Both the position numbers and the translations under genes were made by a program. From Bin80 sp965220365 (GTDB taxonomy: Bacteria; Bacteroidota; Rhodothermia; Rhodothermales; Bin80), in contig OZ244823.1 of the NCBI GenBank assembly GCA_965220365.1, forward strand, positions 1,364,001 to 1,428,000: 64,000 nt of DNA, in the 5' to 3' direction. How positions within the stretch are numbered: position 1 is the stretch's first letter; each line of letters begins with the position of its first letter. The notes below the pieces were generated by a model. That model searched no databases and was not told the DNA's origin. It saw only the letters and a program-made list of their open reading frames with translations. Shown here one piece after another: positions 20,101 through 28,492 of this stretch.

Positions 20101-20227
20101 GGATGGGCCGCTTCACAACGTGTTGAAGATTAAGCCCCCACTGGTATTTGATCAAGCCAACGCGGTACGACTTGTCGAAACACTGGATTCTGTACTTCAG
20201 GAGGAGGGGGCAGCGATTAGTCAATAG
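17195..20227 (+). CDS. Trifunctional fusion: APH-like kinase, M23 peptidase domain, class III aminotransferase
   Basis: A 1010-residue protein with three modules. Residues about 1-330 are an APH/choline-kinase-like phosphotransferase with the catalytic loop HHDANDHNVV near 202 and the metal-binding DFGDT. Residues about 420-560 resemble M23/LytM peptidases, with HLGID near 439, YGHLS and the HLHF zinc motif near 530. Residues about 590-1005 are a class III PLP aminotransferase with NSGSEAND, YHGH, DEVQVGFGR and the PLP lysine in GKPMGNGHP. The closest characterised relatives of the outer modules are hydroxylysine kinase and the phospholyases acting on phosphohydroxylysine or phosphoethanolamine. 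A phosphorylate-then-eliminate route is therefore likely, with the peptidase module's role unknown. No signal peptide. Confidence 0.87.
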   Translation: MIEHPAPTFSASEAQALAQEYFGLQGSVTELPSHLDQNFRVNTADGTFVLKLSNAAAESSYVDLQQAVLSHLDVNGQGHHVPAVVPTQAGDQKVVVQGKKGQHQLWMVTWLHGRVLANVRPVLGPLLRDFGRFLGSLNQTMEGFEHESAHRSYAWDLRKAVHFAKYLDCIQDAKRRRLVEDALEFFQSETLPGLDQLRQSVIHHDANDHNVVVQGTGYEARIRGLIDFGDTLHTTTMIELAVAATYIMMGKVDPVGAAAEVVHGYHEAYPLEESELSVLHGLIKARLCSSVLVSAFRGSLEPENEYLRVSEEGAWSLLNYLSTESPSLAEYRWRSACSMEPCPKNMRMVAHLRQQTFAPVMQPDVRTKDPLVMDLSVTSPLVEPLEQQPDPKKASKAWFRRIRRAGAEIGVGRYNEPRIVYTSKNYRSANDAFDETRTIHLGIDLFKEAGTPIYAPAAARVHSLSFSRKPMDFGGLVILEHTMEGGRFYTLYGHLSEDSIQQLRPGQKIAKGEEFANLGVPEENGGWTPHLHFQVIADLLGQSGEYWGVAPASQRNVWLSICPDPNLILGIRDDLLPPPEPLTETIWSRRQDCIGGNLSVSYRTPLQIVRGFRQYLYDETGRAFLDAVNNVPHVGHSHPRVNAAAIRQMRVLNTNTRYLHQTLVDYAERLVATMPEPLKVCYFVNSGSEANDLALRLAFAHTGRKDIMVLEGAYHGHLSSLIAISPYKFDGPGGTGAPPHVHQAPVPDLYRGRFRGGDAAQQYSTELKTKLDSVPGGIAAFVCESLLGCGGQIELPKGYLQSVYAHVRAAGGLCIADEVQVGFGRMGSDFWGFQTQEVTPDIVVLGKPMGNGHPLAGIVTTAEIAHSFDNGMEFFSTFGGNPVSCAVGVAVLDVIESEKLQENALVTGTFLKQSLEKLKSKHPLIGDVRGRGLFLGIELVRDHQTLEPADQGASYIADRMRDLGILISTDGPLHNVLKIKPPLVFDQANAVRLVETLDSVLQEEGAAISQ

Positions 20228-20681
20228 ATAGGAGGGTAACCTCAAAGATCAGGGTTGCATTTGGTGGAATGCTGCCTTGTCCCCGATTTCCATAGGCAAG
20301 ATCAGGCGGGATCACGAGTTGGCGCTGCCCTCCTGACCGCATCCCCAGGATTCCCAGTTCCCATCCCTGTATAACCCGGCCGTTCCCAATTTGAAACGAG
20401 AAGGGGCTGTTTCGAAGATGGGAGCTGTCAAAGAGCGTGTTGTCCGTTAGCCAGCCGTGGTAATGCACGGTCACAAGATCTCCATTTTTTACTGGATCGC
20501 CGGTTCCGACCTCAAAGTCATAGTACTTGAGACCATCTGGAAGCCTGGTATAATCATCTTCGGCCACCTCGCGGGGTACGGGGTTATTTTCAGGTTCTGG
20601 GGGCATCGGTTCTGTGGGACTTTTACAGGTAGCGAATAGCGTAATTGCTAAGACCAGTGCTGCGTATCGAACGAAGGACAT
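20217..20681 (-). CDS. FKBP-type peptidyl-prolyl isomerase lipoprotein
   Basis: A 154-residue protein with a short leader (MSFVRYAALVLAITLFATC) ending in a loose lipobox, then an acidic linker and a single FKBP domain. The domain shows VTVHYHGWLTDNTLFDSS, VIQGWELGILGMRSGGQRQLVIPPDLAYG and the final ATLIFEVTLLSI strand, so the core active-site residues (Tyr, Phe, Asp, Trp) are present. It probably assists folding of secreted proteins in the periplasm. Two extra upstream ATG codons exist. Its 3' end overlaps the converging fusion gene by 11 bases. Confidence 0.9.
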   Translation of the reverse strand: MSFVRYAALVLAITLFATCKSPTEPMPPEPENNPVPREVAEDDYTRLPDGLKYYDFEVGTGDPVKNGDLVTVHYHGWLTDNTLFDSSHLRNSPFSFQIGNGRVIQGWELGILGMRSGGQRQLVIPPDLAYGNRGQGSIPPNATLIFEVTLLSID

Positions 20682-20793
20682 GATCATCATACAAAATTGA
20701 CCCCCTACTACAGGAAAATCCCTAAATTGTTTGTCCGCTGAGTCGCTAAGTGAAGCAAGTCAAAAGAAGTCCTCCATAATTCATTTGAGCCTC

Positions 20794-22182
20794 ATGTTTG
20801 AAGCTGATGTATTTTTTGAACGCCGTCGTGAACTGGTAAAGTCTCTGAGGGGTGGGATTGTGCTCTTGCCCGGGCATGTAGACAGCCCAATGAATTATGC
20901 GGATAATATCTATCCCTTTCGGCAGGACAGTACCTTTCTCTATTACGTAGGGATTCATAGGCCAGAATTTTTCGCTGTGATTGATGTAGATGAGAATCAG
21001 ACAACAATTTTCGGCAAAGAGCCTACGGTAGATGATGTCATTTGGTCTGGCTCACAGCCGGGTTTAGGTGCATTAAGAGAGCTCTGCGGTGCGGAGCATG
21101 CGTGTGAAATATCTGGCTTGGCAGGAGTCCTTTCCAGAGCCATTGCCCAAGGGCGAGATATACATTATTTGTCGCCATATCGAGCAGAAATCAGCCGTGG
21201 ACTGGAAAAGCTCTTGGAATTAGAGTTGGAGCAGTCCTCTGGAGGGCATTCAGAGGAGCTTGTTCGTGCCGTTGTTGCGCAGCGGTCGGTCAAGGAAGCT
21301 CGGGAATTAGCAGAAATTGAAACGGCGCTGACGGTTACGCAACAGATGTATCGTGCAGCGATGCAGGCGGTTCAGCCAGGAAAATACGAGCGTGAACTTG
21401 CTGGTCTTGTCGAAGGAATTGCAATTAGCGGCGGTGGGCGTCTCGCGTATCCATGTATCTTGACGAAGCATGGACAGGTTCTGCATAATCATCATTATCA
21501 CCGCCGCTTGGAACTTGGCGATCTGGTTGTTCAAGATAGTGGGGCAGCAACTGTTTCGGGATATGCAAGTGATATCACAAGGACGTATCCGGTTGGAGGT
21601 ACGTTTTCGTCTCAACAACGTGAGATTTATCAGGCCGTCCTGGATTCATTGACCTCTGCATTGTTAAGCATTCAACCAAGTCGGCCATTCCAGAGTAGTC
21701 ATTTAGTGGCTGCACATGTACTGACGGACAGGCTTCAGCAGATTGGTCTGATGCGGGGAGATCTTGATGAGTCGGTAGCTGCTGGGGCGCATGCACTCTT
21801 TTTCCCACATGGATTAGGGCATATGATGGGGCTTGATGTTCATGATATGGAAAATTTGGGGGAAGATCTGGTGGGTTATGATGATCAGATCCGAAGAAGT
21901 GAACAGTTTGGTTTTAGATCCCTCCGGTTTGGAAGAGCTCCTGCACCTGGATTCGTATTGACGGTTGAGCCGGGGTGCTATTTCATCGGCCCGCTGATTG
22001 ATCAGTGGAGGAATAAAAAGCGTCACGAAGCCTTTATCAACTATGACAGGTTGGCTGACTGGCGGGATTTTGGCGGAGTACGGATTGAGGAAAATATCGT
22101 AGTAACGCCAGAGGGGCATCGAATTTTAGGCCCCCCAATTCCTAAAACGATTGCAGATGTAGAAGCTGCGTGTAGCGGATAG
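20794..22182 (+). CDS. pepP: Xaa-Pro aminopeptidase (aminopeptidase P family)
   Basis: M24B metallopeptidase of about 462 residues that removes an N-terminal residue preceding proline. It has the N-terminal AMP_N domain (RRRELVKSLRGGIVLLPG, FRQDSTFLYYVG) and the pita-bread domain with metal ligands in VVQDSGAA, YASDITRTYP, HGLGHMMGLDVHD, TVEPGCYF and RIEENIVVT. The ATG giving MFEADVFFERRREL fits the family; an upstream TTG would add 21 residues. Cytoplasmic. Its stop codon abuts that of the convergent mtaB gene with no gap. Confidence 0.93.
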   Translation: MFEADVFFERRRELVKSLRGGIVLLPGHVDSPMNYADNIYPFRQDSTFLYYVGIHRPEFFAVIDVDENQTTIFGKEPTVDDVIWSGSQPGLGALRELCGAEHACEISGLAGVLSRAIAQGRDIHYLSPYRAEISRGLEKLLELELEQSSGGHSEELVRAVVAQRSVKEARELAEIETALTVTQQMYRAAMQAVQPGKYERELAGLVEGIAISGGGRLAYPCILTKHGQVLHNHHYHRRLELGDLVVQDSGAATVSGYASDITRTYPVGGTFSSQQREIYQAVLDSLTSALLSIQPSRPFQSSHLVAAHVLTDRLQQIGLMRGDLDESVAAGAHALFFPHGLGHMMGLDVHDMENLGEDLVGYDDQIRRSEQFGFRSLRFGRAPAPGFVLTVEPGCYFIGPLIDQWRNKKRHEAFINYDRLADWRDFGGVRIEENIVVTPEGHRILGPPIPKTIADVEAACSG

Positions 22183-23481
22183 TCAGGAAACGAAGGCTGT
22201 ATTTTCGGTGCCCAGCTGGACATGCTCTACTAATCCAACACGCCGATCGTCAAAGGGGCCCGAAACACGGATATAGTTGTCTGTATAGCCCTGCATTCTG
22301 CCAGACCAGGTGTTACGTTCCCAGAGCACTGGCCGGATCTGGCCACGGAATTGTTCTTGGAACACGGTTTGTTTACGCCGGGAGAGTTCCCGGAGAGTTC
22401 GATTGCGAGATGCACGCTCCGAAGCAGGAACAGCGTTATGCTGCTCAGAGCGGCTGACAGCTGCAGTATCAGGACGCTCGGAATAGGTGAAGACATGAAG
22501 GTAGGTGACCGGCAGGTTTGCCAAAAAAGTACGCGTCTCTGTGAAGTGATCGGCGGTTTCCGCTGGAAACCCAACAATCACATCGGCGCCAATTCCAGCA
22601 TCGGGCATGCGTGCATGAATATATTCCAGCCGCTGCTGGTACACTTCTCGTCGGTAACGCCGTCGCATGGCCCCGAGTACCGAGTTTTCTCCACTCTGCA
22701 AGGGAATATGAAAATGCGGTACCATCACAGGAGTATCCGCAACAAAGTCAATTATCTCGTCTGTGAGCAGGTTGGGCTCAATGGAAGAGATACGGTAACG
22801 AAGAATCCCGTCCACCTTTGCCAATCGCTGTAGCAACTGGAGCAGATTTGATTTTGTGGGGTGGTCAAGGCTGCCTTGGCCATAGAGTCCTATATTGACC
22901 CCTGTTAAAACAATTTCCTTAACGCCCCGATCTGCGAGTTGTCTGGCTTGATCAACAATTTGATCTGCAGGGGCTGATCGGCTCTTTCCCCTAGCCATGG
23001 GGATCGTACAAAACGAGCAGGAATAGTCACATCCGTCCTGTACCTTCAGAAATGCACGGGTGCGATCATCGGATAGCAATGCAGGATCAAAGGATGTTGT
23101 ATTGCCGGTGCAGGAGACACTGACTTGCGTAGACGCTTTCGGGGAGAAATCCTCCAGCAGGTCAAAAATGTGTGCTTTTTCCGAATTGCCGAGCACTGCA
23201 TTGACTCCTTCAATTGCTGCCACTTCATTTGGGCGTAACTGCGCATAACATCCGGTGACGATGATGAATGCATCGGGGTTCAGCCGATGAGCACGTCGTA
23301 CAATCTGTCGGCACTTCCGATCTGCCTCGGCCGTCACCGAACAGGTGTTAATGACCGAAATATCACAGATGTCTTTTTGCCCGACGGTTTCAAAACCGTG
23401 GGATTCGAATTGTCGCTTTAGACTACTTGTCTCCGCAAAGTTCAGCTTGCAGCCAAGTGTGTGAAATGAAACGCGGCCCAT
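22183..23481 (-). CDS. mtaB: tRNA t6A37 methylthiotransferase
   Basis: Radical SAM enzyme of 432 residues that adds a methylthio group to N6-threonylcarbamoyladenosine at tRNA position 37. The N-terminal UPF0004 domain begins VSFHTLGCKLNFAET, the wording that separates MtaB from MiaB and RimO, and holds the three auxiliary-cluster cysteines (GCKLN, NTCSV, GCYAQ). The radical SAM CxxxCxxC motif is CDYSCSFC near residue 150. A TRAM-like C-terminal domain includes GYTDNYIRV. Complete; single-gene unit. Confidence 0.95.
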   Translation of the reverse strand: MGRVSFHTLGCKLNFAETSSLKRQFESHGFETVGQKDICDISVINTCSVTAEADRKCRQIVRRAHRLNPDAFIIVTGCYAQLRPNEVAAIEGVNAVLGNSEKAHIFDLLEDFSPKASTQVSVSCTGNTTSFDPALLSDDRTRAFLKVQDGCDYSCSFCTIPMARGKSRSAPADQIVDQARQLADRGVKEIVLTGVNIGLYGQGSLDHPTKSNLLQLLQRLAKVDGILRYRISSIEPNLLTDEIIDFVADTPVMVPHFHIPLQSGENSVLGAMRRRYRREVYQQRLEYIHARMPDAGIGADVIVGFPAETADHFTETRTFLANLPVTYLHVFTYSERPDTAAVSRSEQHNAVPASERASRNRTLRELSRRKQTVFQEQFRGQIRPVLWERNTWSGRMQGYTDNYIRVSGPFDDRRVGLVEHVQLGTENTAFVS

Positions 23482-23612
23482 GAGGGAATTCCCGAAACTA
23501 CAGGTGAAATGAATTTCCCCTCATGCTTGATCCCTCTTCGTGATCCTCTGATGACAGTTTTGGGGAGAATGCCCCACGTTTCTGCAGTTCCACGCCCCGT
23601 GTCCTAGACGAA

Positions 23613-23906
23613 TTGGTCACCGTACGGAACTCCCCGGGGCCCCTGTGCCAGATTGCCACCAAAGGACTCGGTCACGAGAACCCAAAGCTTCTGATCACCA
23701 ATCGCATGGAAGAGAAACCCGCAACGCTTGTCGACCGGTATGCCCGGCGGATACTCGTTGAAAACGCCATTGAGGACGCGACCAACTTCTCCCATATGGA
23801 TGCACTCTCCAGTACCGTGCTGTTGCGGATTGATCTGGATTTACAGTGGATGCTCATCGCCAGTATGCCCTACCAAGTCTGGGTGCAGCGCTTGGGACCC
23901 CACTAA
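23613..23906 (+). pseudogene. Transposase remnant (C-terminal fragment)
   Basis: A roughly 97-residue frame whose middle, KPATLVDRYARRILVENAIE followed by DATNFSHMDALSS, resembles the C-terminal third of a DDE transposase family in which a conserved RYA-R-x-IEN block precedes a His-rich segment. The N-terminal catalytic part is absent. It ends 66 bases before a long inverted repeat that looks like an insertion-sequence tip, supporting a decayed element. The exact family is not certain. Confidence 0.55.
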
Positions 23907-23972
23907 TTAGACAGCAAAAAGCCGAACCATCCTCACTAAATTCGTTAGCACTCCTGCCATGGTCATTTTACC

Positions 23973-24018
23973 TAGTGTCTGGCCATAAACCCGAGATCGG
24001 GGCTATGGCCAGACACTA
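23973..24018. repeat. Perfect 15-base inverted repeat, likely abutting IS ends
   Basis: Arms TAGTGTCTGGCCATA (23973-23987) and its exact complement (24004-24018) are separated by 16 bases that themselves contain CCCGA/TCGGG. The sequence style is that of an insertion-sequence terminal repeat, and it lies just after a transposase remnant. Two such tips facing each other fit either neighbouring element ends or an internal deletion that joined both ends. Confidence 0.6.
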
Positions 24019-24243
24019 CTTATACCTGTCTTTCACCGGAGATTTTTCGGTTCAAAATTAAGAGAAGTATCGGAGGGACTCTCTACCATTTTCGGTTTTG
24101 CCAAGGTAGGAGATTCTCCAGATAATCTGAGGTCTTTTTGATAAATCGACTCTGGCCAGAGAAGGAGGGTCAAGACATCATAGCATTGAAGGCTCCATCG
24201 CCGGGCGTTATCCCATTGGCATTTAAACAAACTCGTAATTCCT

Positions 24244-24423
24244 ATGTTATCTCCAGCTCCTTCTTGCGGTTCGCGTTATTTCGTTGGACTGGATGTTCAC
24301 CGAGACACGATTGCGTCGTGCGTATATGATTTGCATCCAGCTTGCGCCCCATGCTCGTCACCGTATCCGCCCATGACCACGAAAGTCATTTCCTGCGGTT
24401 GCTCAATTCTGTGCGGTTCATAG
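24244..24423 (+). pseudogene. IS110-family transposase remnant (N-terminal fragment)
   Basis: A 59-codon frame beginning MLSPAPSCGSRYFVGLDVHR. The YFVGLDVHRDTIASCVYD block is the start of the IS110 DEDD (RuvC-like) domain, including its first catalytic Asp. Sequence after about codon 33 no longer fits the family and a stop follows, so the rest is deleted or frameshifted. It differs clearly from the intact IS110 transposase at 31.3 kb. The 225 bases upstream may contain old left-end sequence but nothing identifiable. Confidence 0.6.
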
Positions 24424-24568
24424 GCTTTGGCCATTGTGCCAATAAATGGTAATGCCATGCCCCGCGTTCCGCTTTGATGCCGTTGGAAAATACTTGGTTG
24501 GCAACACGCGTCCCTTGCCAGAGTTACACAGGTCTAAATGCGCCCATGTCTACCATGGTAACAACAAT

Positions 24569-27511
24569 ATGAATTCCAAACGTGCAGGTCTATTTGTATC
24601 CATCGGGGTATTCACTTATGCAACGATACTATATGTATTGACCGTTGCACCTACAGCAAGCTTCTGGGATGCCGGAGAATTCATTGCAATCGCACATGGA
24701 CTGCAGGTTTCGCATCCGCCCGGCGCACCATTTTACATGTTGGTCGGTCGTCTTTTCTCCATGTTTGTTCCAGATGATCTGATCTCATTATCAGTGAACA
24801 TGGTTTCCGTGCTCTCCAGTTCGTTTACCATTCTGCTGACTTACTGGATCATTGTTCGTCTGCTGCGGGAATTTATACCGTCCAAAACCGAAGGCACCGC
24901 CACGTTTATGCATCATTTTGGGGGCGTGGTCGGGGCTTGCACATTTGCAGTCACCGATTCGTTCTGGTTTAATGCCGTAGAGGCAGAAGTGTATGCGATG
25001 TCCATGCTCTTTACGGCTCTGGTGGTTTGGCTGATCATGAAGTGGAGCGAGATGGCACGAGAGGAACTGGCAAATTCGCGGGATCGTCTGGGACTGGGTG
25101 CGAACCGTATCCTTGTACTTGTGGCTTATCTGTTTGGGCTTGCGATTGGGGTGCATCTCTTGAGCCTGTTGGCACTCTTTTTTATTGCACTCATCTTCTT
25201 TTTCGTTGAGTATGATCAGGAAAATTGGACGGTCAGTGGACGACCCGACTGGGAATCAGCAGCGCGTTGGAGAGCCATTTTGCTGTCGCTTGTTGTTGCT
25301 GCGGTCGTCTTTCTTGGTATTTATCCCGGGATTATCCAAAAATTACCCGGATTGGCCGGGCAGACCGGACAACCACTGTTAGCACTTCTTCTCTTTGTCG
25401 GTGTAGTTCTCTTTGCGGTGTGGTATACACATACTCGGGAAAAGCAAACAGCGAACCTGGTGTCCGTCTGTCTTTTGATGGTACTAATCGGTTATTCCAG
25501 CTATGCAGTCATCTTCATCCGCAGTGCTGCCGATCCACCGATTGATGAGAACGACCCAGAAACACCGGCAGCTATCGTATCCTACCTGGAGCGGGAGCAA
25601 TACGGGGAAACTCCAATTTTGAGTGGACCCAATTTCAATAACCAAACTGGAAACTTTGATCAGGATAACATAAAACTGTTTCCAAGACGACATTCTGTGG
25701 CCCCACAACATGTGAGCATCTATCGGCAGTATGACTCCGATGCGCAATTTTTCTGGCAGTATCAGTTGAGGCATATGTATCTGCGCTACTTCCTGTGGAA
25801 TTTTTCAGGGCGGGAGAGTGATGTGGAGGGGGCACGTGCAATCACCGGGTTTTCGCTGATTGAAGGTCCAAACGAAACCCTGCAGCAGACTCCCAGCGAG
25901 CGGGCAAGCCGGAATCGCTATTTTGCTCTTCCGCTGCTTTTGGGATTTTTCGGGATGTTTTATCATTTCCATCGGGATTGGAGACGTGCCTTCAGTGTAC
26001 TGGTGCTGTTTTTGGTGACCGGAGTGGGCATCATCTTATACCTGAATCAGACTCCCCTGCAACCTCGGGAGCGTGACTATTCTTATGTCGCCAGTTTCTT
26101 CGCCTTCAGCCTATGGATTGGGGTTGGCGCTACCGGGCTTCTGCAGCTGGTCCTGGATGCTTTGGGGAATTTTGGAGAAAAATTCCGCGGTCTTCTCTGG
26201 GTTGCAGCTCCGGTGATCTTCCTGGCGGTGCCTGGCTGGATGGCCATCGAAAATTATGACGACCATGACCGCTCAGGGCGTTATGTTGCCCCAGACTACG
26301 CATACAATATGCTGATGAGTGTTGCGCCGAATGCAATCCTCTTCACCAACGGAGACAATGATACGTTTCCTCTCTGGTATGCCCAGGAGGTCGAAGGAGT
26401 TCGGAGGGATGTCCGCGTAGCCAACCTGTCCCTGTTGAACACGCCCTGGTATGTACGACAGTTGAAACACCAGTCTTCGCGGGAGTCGGCGCCCTTGCCG
26501 ATTAATTTATCTGATGCAGATATTGATGACCTTGGGCCCCGCTTATCCAAGCCGAGAACAGTGACTTTGCCCGTTGACCCGGCGCTGTTATCGGAAGAGT
26601 CCGAGGTATTTATTGGGCAGGTGGACCGGAGCATGATTGACACCTCAATGTCCTGGGTTTTGAACGGTCGACCATATGGCGCCAACCCGGAAACAGGTGA
26701 GCCTGTGAACCTTCTTTACGGTGCGGACATTGCGGCCCTCAATATTGTGTTTGGCGCAGCCGCAGATGGCTGGGAACGTCCTGTATATTTTGCGGTCACG
26801 GTTTCCCCTGATGGACGCCTTGATCTGGAGAATTACTTGCAGCTTGAGGGCCAGGCGATGCGTGTTGTGCCCATCCGTCACGATGACCCCTTGGGCAGGG
26901 TTGAACCAGGAGTGACACCGGAGCGACTCAAAACGTTCAGATTCAGGAACCTGAATAACCCCAAGGTCTACTATGATGCAAATATCCGACGGATGGTGGA
27001 CAATTACAGGAATATTTTTGCCCAGACGGCGGCGACACTGGTTCAGGAAGGGCAGGTGGATGAAGGGATGGGTCTCATGGATCATTTGCTCGAACAGATC
27101 CCCTTTACGACCATTCCCGGGGACTACGTCTCATTCATCTATACCGCACGCGTTTACCAGGAGGCAGGCGAGTATGCAAAGGCGTTAGAGATACTCAAAC
27201 AGTCAGAACCTCTGCTGATGCACCGGCTGGATCTAAACAGTGCCCAAGGGTTTGATGATTATGTCTTCACGTTTTTGCAGACCATCAGAGCTGCATATCT
27301 GCAGGCTGGCGATTTTGAAGGGGCGGCGGCATTTGAAAATAAAATTCGGGAATCCGTTGGGGAAGAAGGAAATGTGACCGCAGAAGAGATGCGCGCCTCA
27401 GTGATGGGGATGTTTGACGAGGATTCCCTTGATGGGACCCAAAATATGGACCAGTCTCTCCCACAGGATTCCGTACTTCTGGATCCAGAATATGAGAATG
27501 GGGTTCAGTAG
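24569..27511 (+). CDS. DUF2723 polytopic membrane protein, PMT-like glycosyltransferase
   Basis: A 980-residue integral membrane protein. It starts with the DUF2723 block (TVAPTASFWDAGEFIAIAHG followed by LQVSHPPGAPFYMLVGR), related to GT-C protein O-mannosyltransferases, where the Asp-Glu pair is the likely catalytic site. About a dozen transmembrane helices span the first 560 residues, followed by a large soluble C-terminal region (about 590-980) with PDYAYNMLMSVAPNAILFTNGDND and TPR-like helices near the end. In Bacteroidota these proteins are thought to glycosylate secreted proteins using lipid-linked sugars. MNSKRAGLFVSIGV is chosen as start; the upstream extension is remnant-derived sequence. 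Confidence 0.85.
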   Translation: MNSKRAGLFVSIGVFTYATILYVLTVAPTASFWDAGEFIAIAHGLQVSHPPGAPFYMLVGRLFSMFVPDDLISLSVNMVSVLSSSFTILLTYWIIVRLLREFIPSKTEGTATFMHHFGGVVGACTFAVTDSFWFNAVEAEVYAMSMLFTALVVWLIMKWSEMAREELANSRDRLGLGANRILVLVAYLFGLAIGVHLLSLLALFFIALIFFFVEYDQENWTVSGRPDWESAARWRAILLSLVVAAVVFLGIYPGIIQKLPGLAGQTGQPLLALLLFVGVVLFAVWYTHTREKQTANLVSVCLLMVLIGYSSYAVIFIRSAADPPIDENDPETPAAIVSYLEREQYGETPILSGPNFNNQTGNFDQDNIKLFPRRHSVAPQHVSIYRQYDSDAQFFWQYQLRHMYLRYFLWNFSGRESDVEGARAITGFSLIEGPNETLQQTPSERASRNRYFALPLLLGFFGMFYHFHRDWRRAFSVLVLFLVTGVGIILYLNQTPLQPRERDYSYVASFFAFSLWIGVGATGLLQLVLDALGNFGEKFRGLLWVAAPVIFLAVPGWMAIENYDDHDRSGRYVAPDYAYNMLMSVAPNAILFTNGDNDTFPLWYAQEVEGVRRDVRVANLSLLNTPWYVRQLKHQSSRESAPLPINLSDADIDDLGPRLSKPRTVTLPVDPALLSEESEVFIGQVDRSMIDTSMSWVLNGRPYGANPETGEPVNLLYGADIAALNIVFGAAADGWERPVYFAVTVSPDGRLDLENYLQLEGQAMRVVPIRHDDPLGRVEPGVTPERLKTFRFRNLNNPKVYYDANIRRMVDNYRNIFAQTAATLVQEGQVDEGMGLMDHLLEQIPFTTIPGDYVSFIYTARVYQEAGEYAKALEILKQSEPLLMHRLDLNSAQGFDDYVFTFLQTIRAAYLQAGDFEGAAAFENKIRESVGEEGNVTAEEMRASVMGMFDEDSLDGTQNMDQSLPQDSVLLDPEYENGVQ

Positions 27512-27525
27512 CCTTAGGACACCAG

Positions 27526-28023
27526 ATGTCGAATATGAGTTTTCAATTTCAGGAGCATGATTTCGAGCGCATCGGTCGTACGTTGGGTGCAGAGCCCATT
27601 CGGAAGGATCGAGTCGTATGCTACGAGATTAAGAACGAAAATCTTGGAGAGGTCGTTAAGCTGGAGATTTCGGTTGATGTGGAATTTCCTGGGGATCTCA
27701 AAGACGAAATCCCCGGCCATATCATCACCGCCGAGACGGCCAGTTGCCAGCTCCACTTGGTAGGGTGCACCGGGCTAGTGGCCGAGGAAGATTTCCAGGA
27801 GGTCATTTTCTATGCGAAAGGTCACAATGTTGTGAATGCTCTCGTGGTACAGGCGACCGCCTGGTGCCAGGTCTATTCCAATTATGATCGGCGGTTACTG
27901 GATATGGACTACACCAAGATGCCCAGTCAGATTTCAAACAGTGTCATCTCATTCCTGATGGCAGAGGGGATCCTGGAAGGCTTTAAGTTCGACGAAGACG
28001 AGGACGTTTCAATTGAAGGCTGA
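27526..28023 (+). CDS. Conserved-looking protein of unknown function
   Basis: A 165-residue soluble protein, acidic at its C-terminus (FDEDEDVSIEG). I do not recognise a family. It has alternating strands in the first 90 residues and a helical second half including HNVVNALVVQATAWCQVYSNYDRR. It lies 14 bases after the DUF2723 gene and overlaps ybeY by 11 bases, which suggests co-translation with the rRNA-maturation factor. Confidence 0.7.
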   Translation: MSNMSFQFQEHDFERIGRTLGAEPIRKDRVVCYEIKNENLGEVVKLEISVDVEFPGDLKDEIPGHIITAETASCQLHLVGCTGLVAEEDFQEVIFYAKGHNVVNALVVQATAWCQVYSNYDRRLLDMDYTKMPSQISNSVISFLMAEGILEGFKFDEDEDVSIEG

Positions 28024-28492
28024 AGAAGTAGATTATTGGCCTGATCTGCCAGATCTCTCACCAGATAACACGGTCGTCGTAGGCAATGAGCATCCACGCT
28101 TGGAGTTGGACCCCGATCTGGTGGAGAGACTTGTTGACCGGGTGCTGGAAGGGGAGCAGAAGAAGATTCGAAGGTTGGGCATCATCCTCACACATGCTCA
28201 ACAGCTTCGCAATTTGAACAAAGAGTGGAAAGGTGCAGACTACGATACAGATGTGTTGAGTTTCTCACTCGGTCATGGACCAACGATCGAAGGGGAGGTG
28301 TATGTCAGTCTTGATTTTGCAGAGCAATACTGCCAAGCCCATAAGGGAACGTTTATTCAGGAGGCCTGCCGCTATATTGTGCACGGGCTGCTTCACCTTC
28401 TAGGGTATCACGACAGCACGCCTGAAGAAAAGCAAATCATGCGTACGAAGGAGGATGAGTACCTCCAGCGCACAGGCGTTAACGATACCTGA
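28013..28492 (+). CDS. ybeY: Endoribonuclease YbeY, 16S rRNA maturation factor
   Basis: Zinc-dependent single-strand RNase of about 159 residues involved in 16S rRNA 3' processing and ribosome quality control. The family blocks are visible: LNKEWKGADYDTDVLSFSLG and the metal motif HGLLHLLGYHDST. The usual third ligand in GYDH is here GYHD, similar to the GYKD form common in Bacteroidota. The start is probably a TTG overlapping the previous gene, since no suitable ATG exists. It overlaps the converging DoxX gene by 14 bases. Confidence 0.92.
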   Translation: MKAEEVDYWPDLPDLSPDNTVVVGNEHPRLELDPDLVERLVDRVLEGEQKKIRRLGIILTHAQQLRNLNKEWKGADYDTDVLSFSLGHGPTIEGEVYVSLDFAEQYCQAHKGTFIQEACRYIVHGLLHLLGYHDSTPEEKQIMRTKEDEYLQRTGVNDT

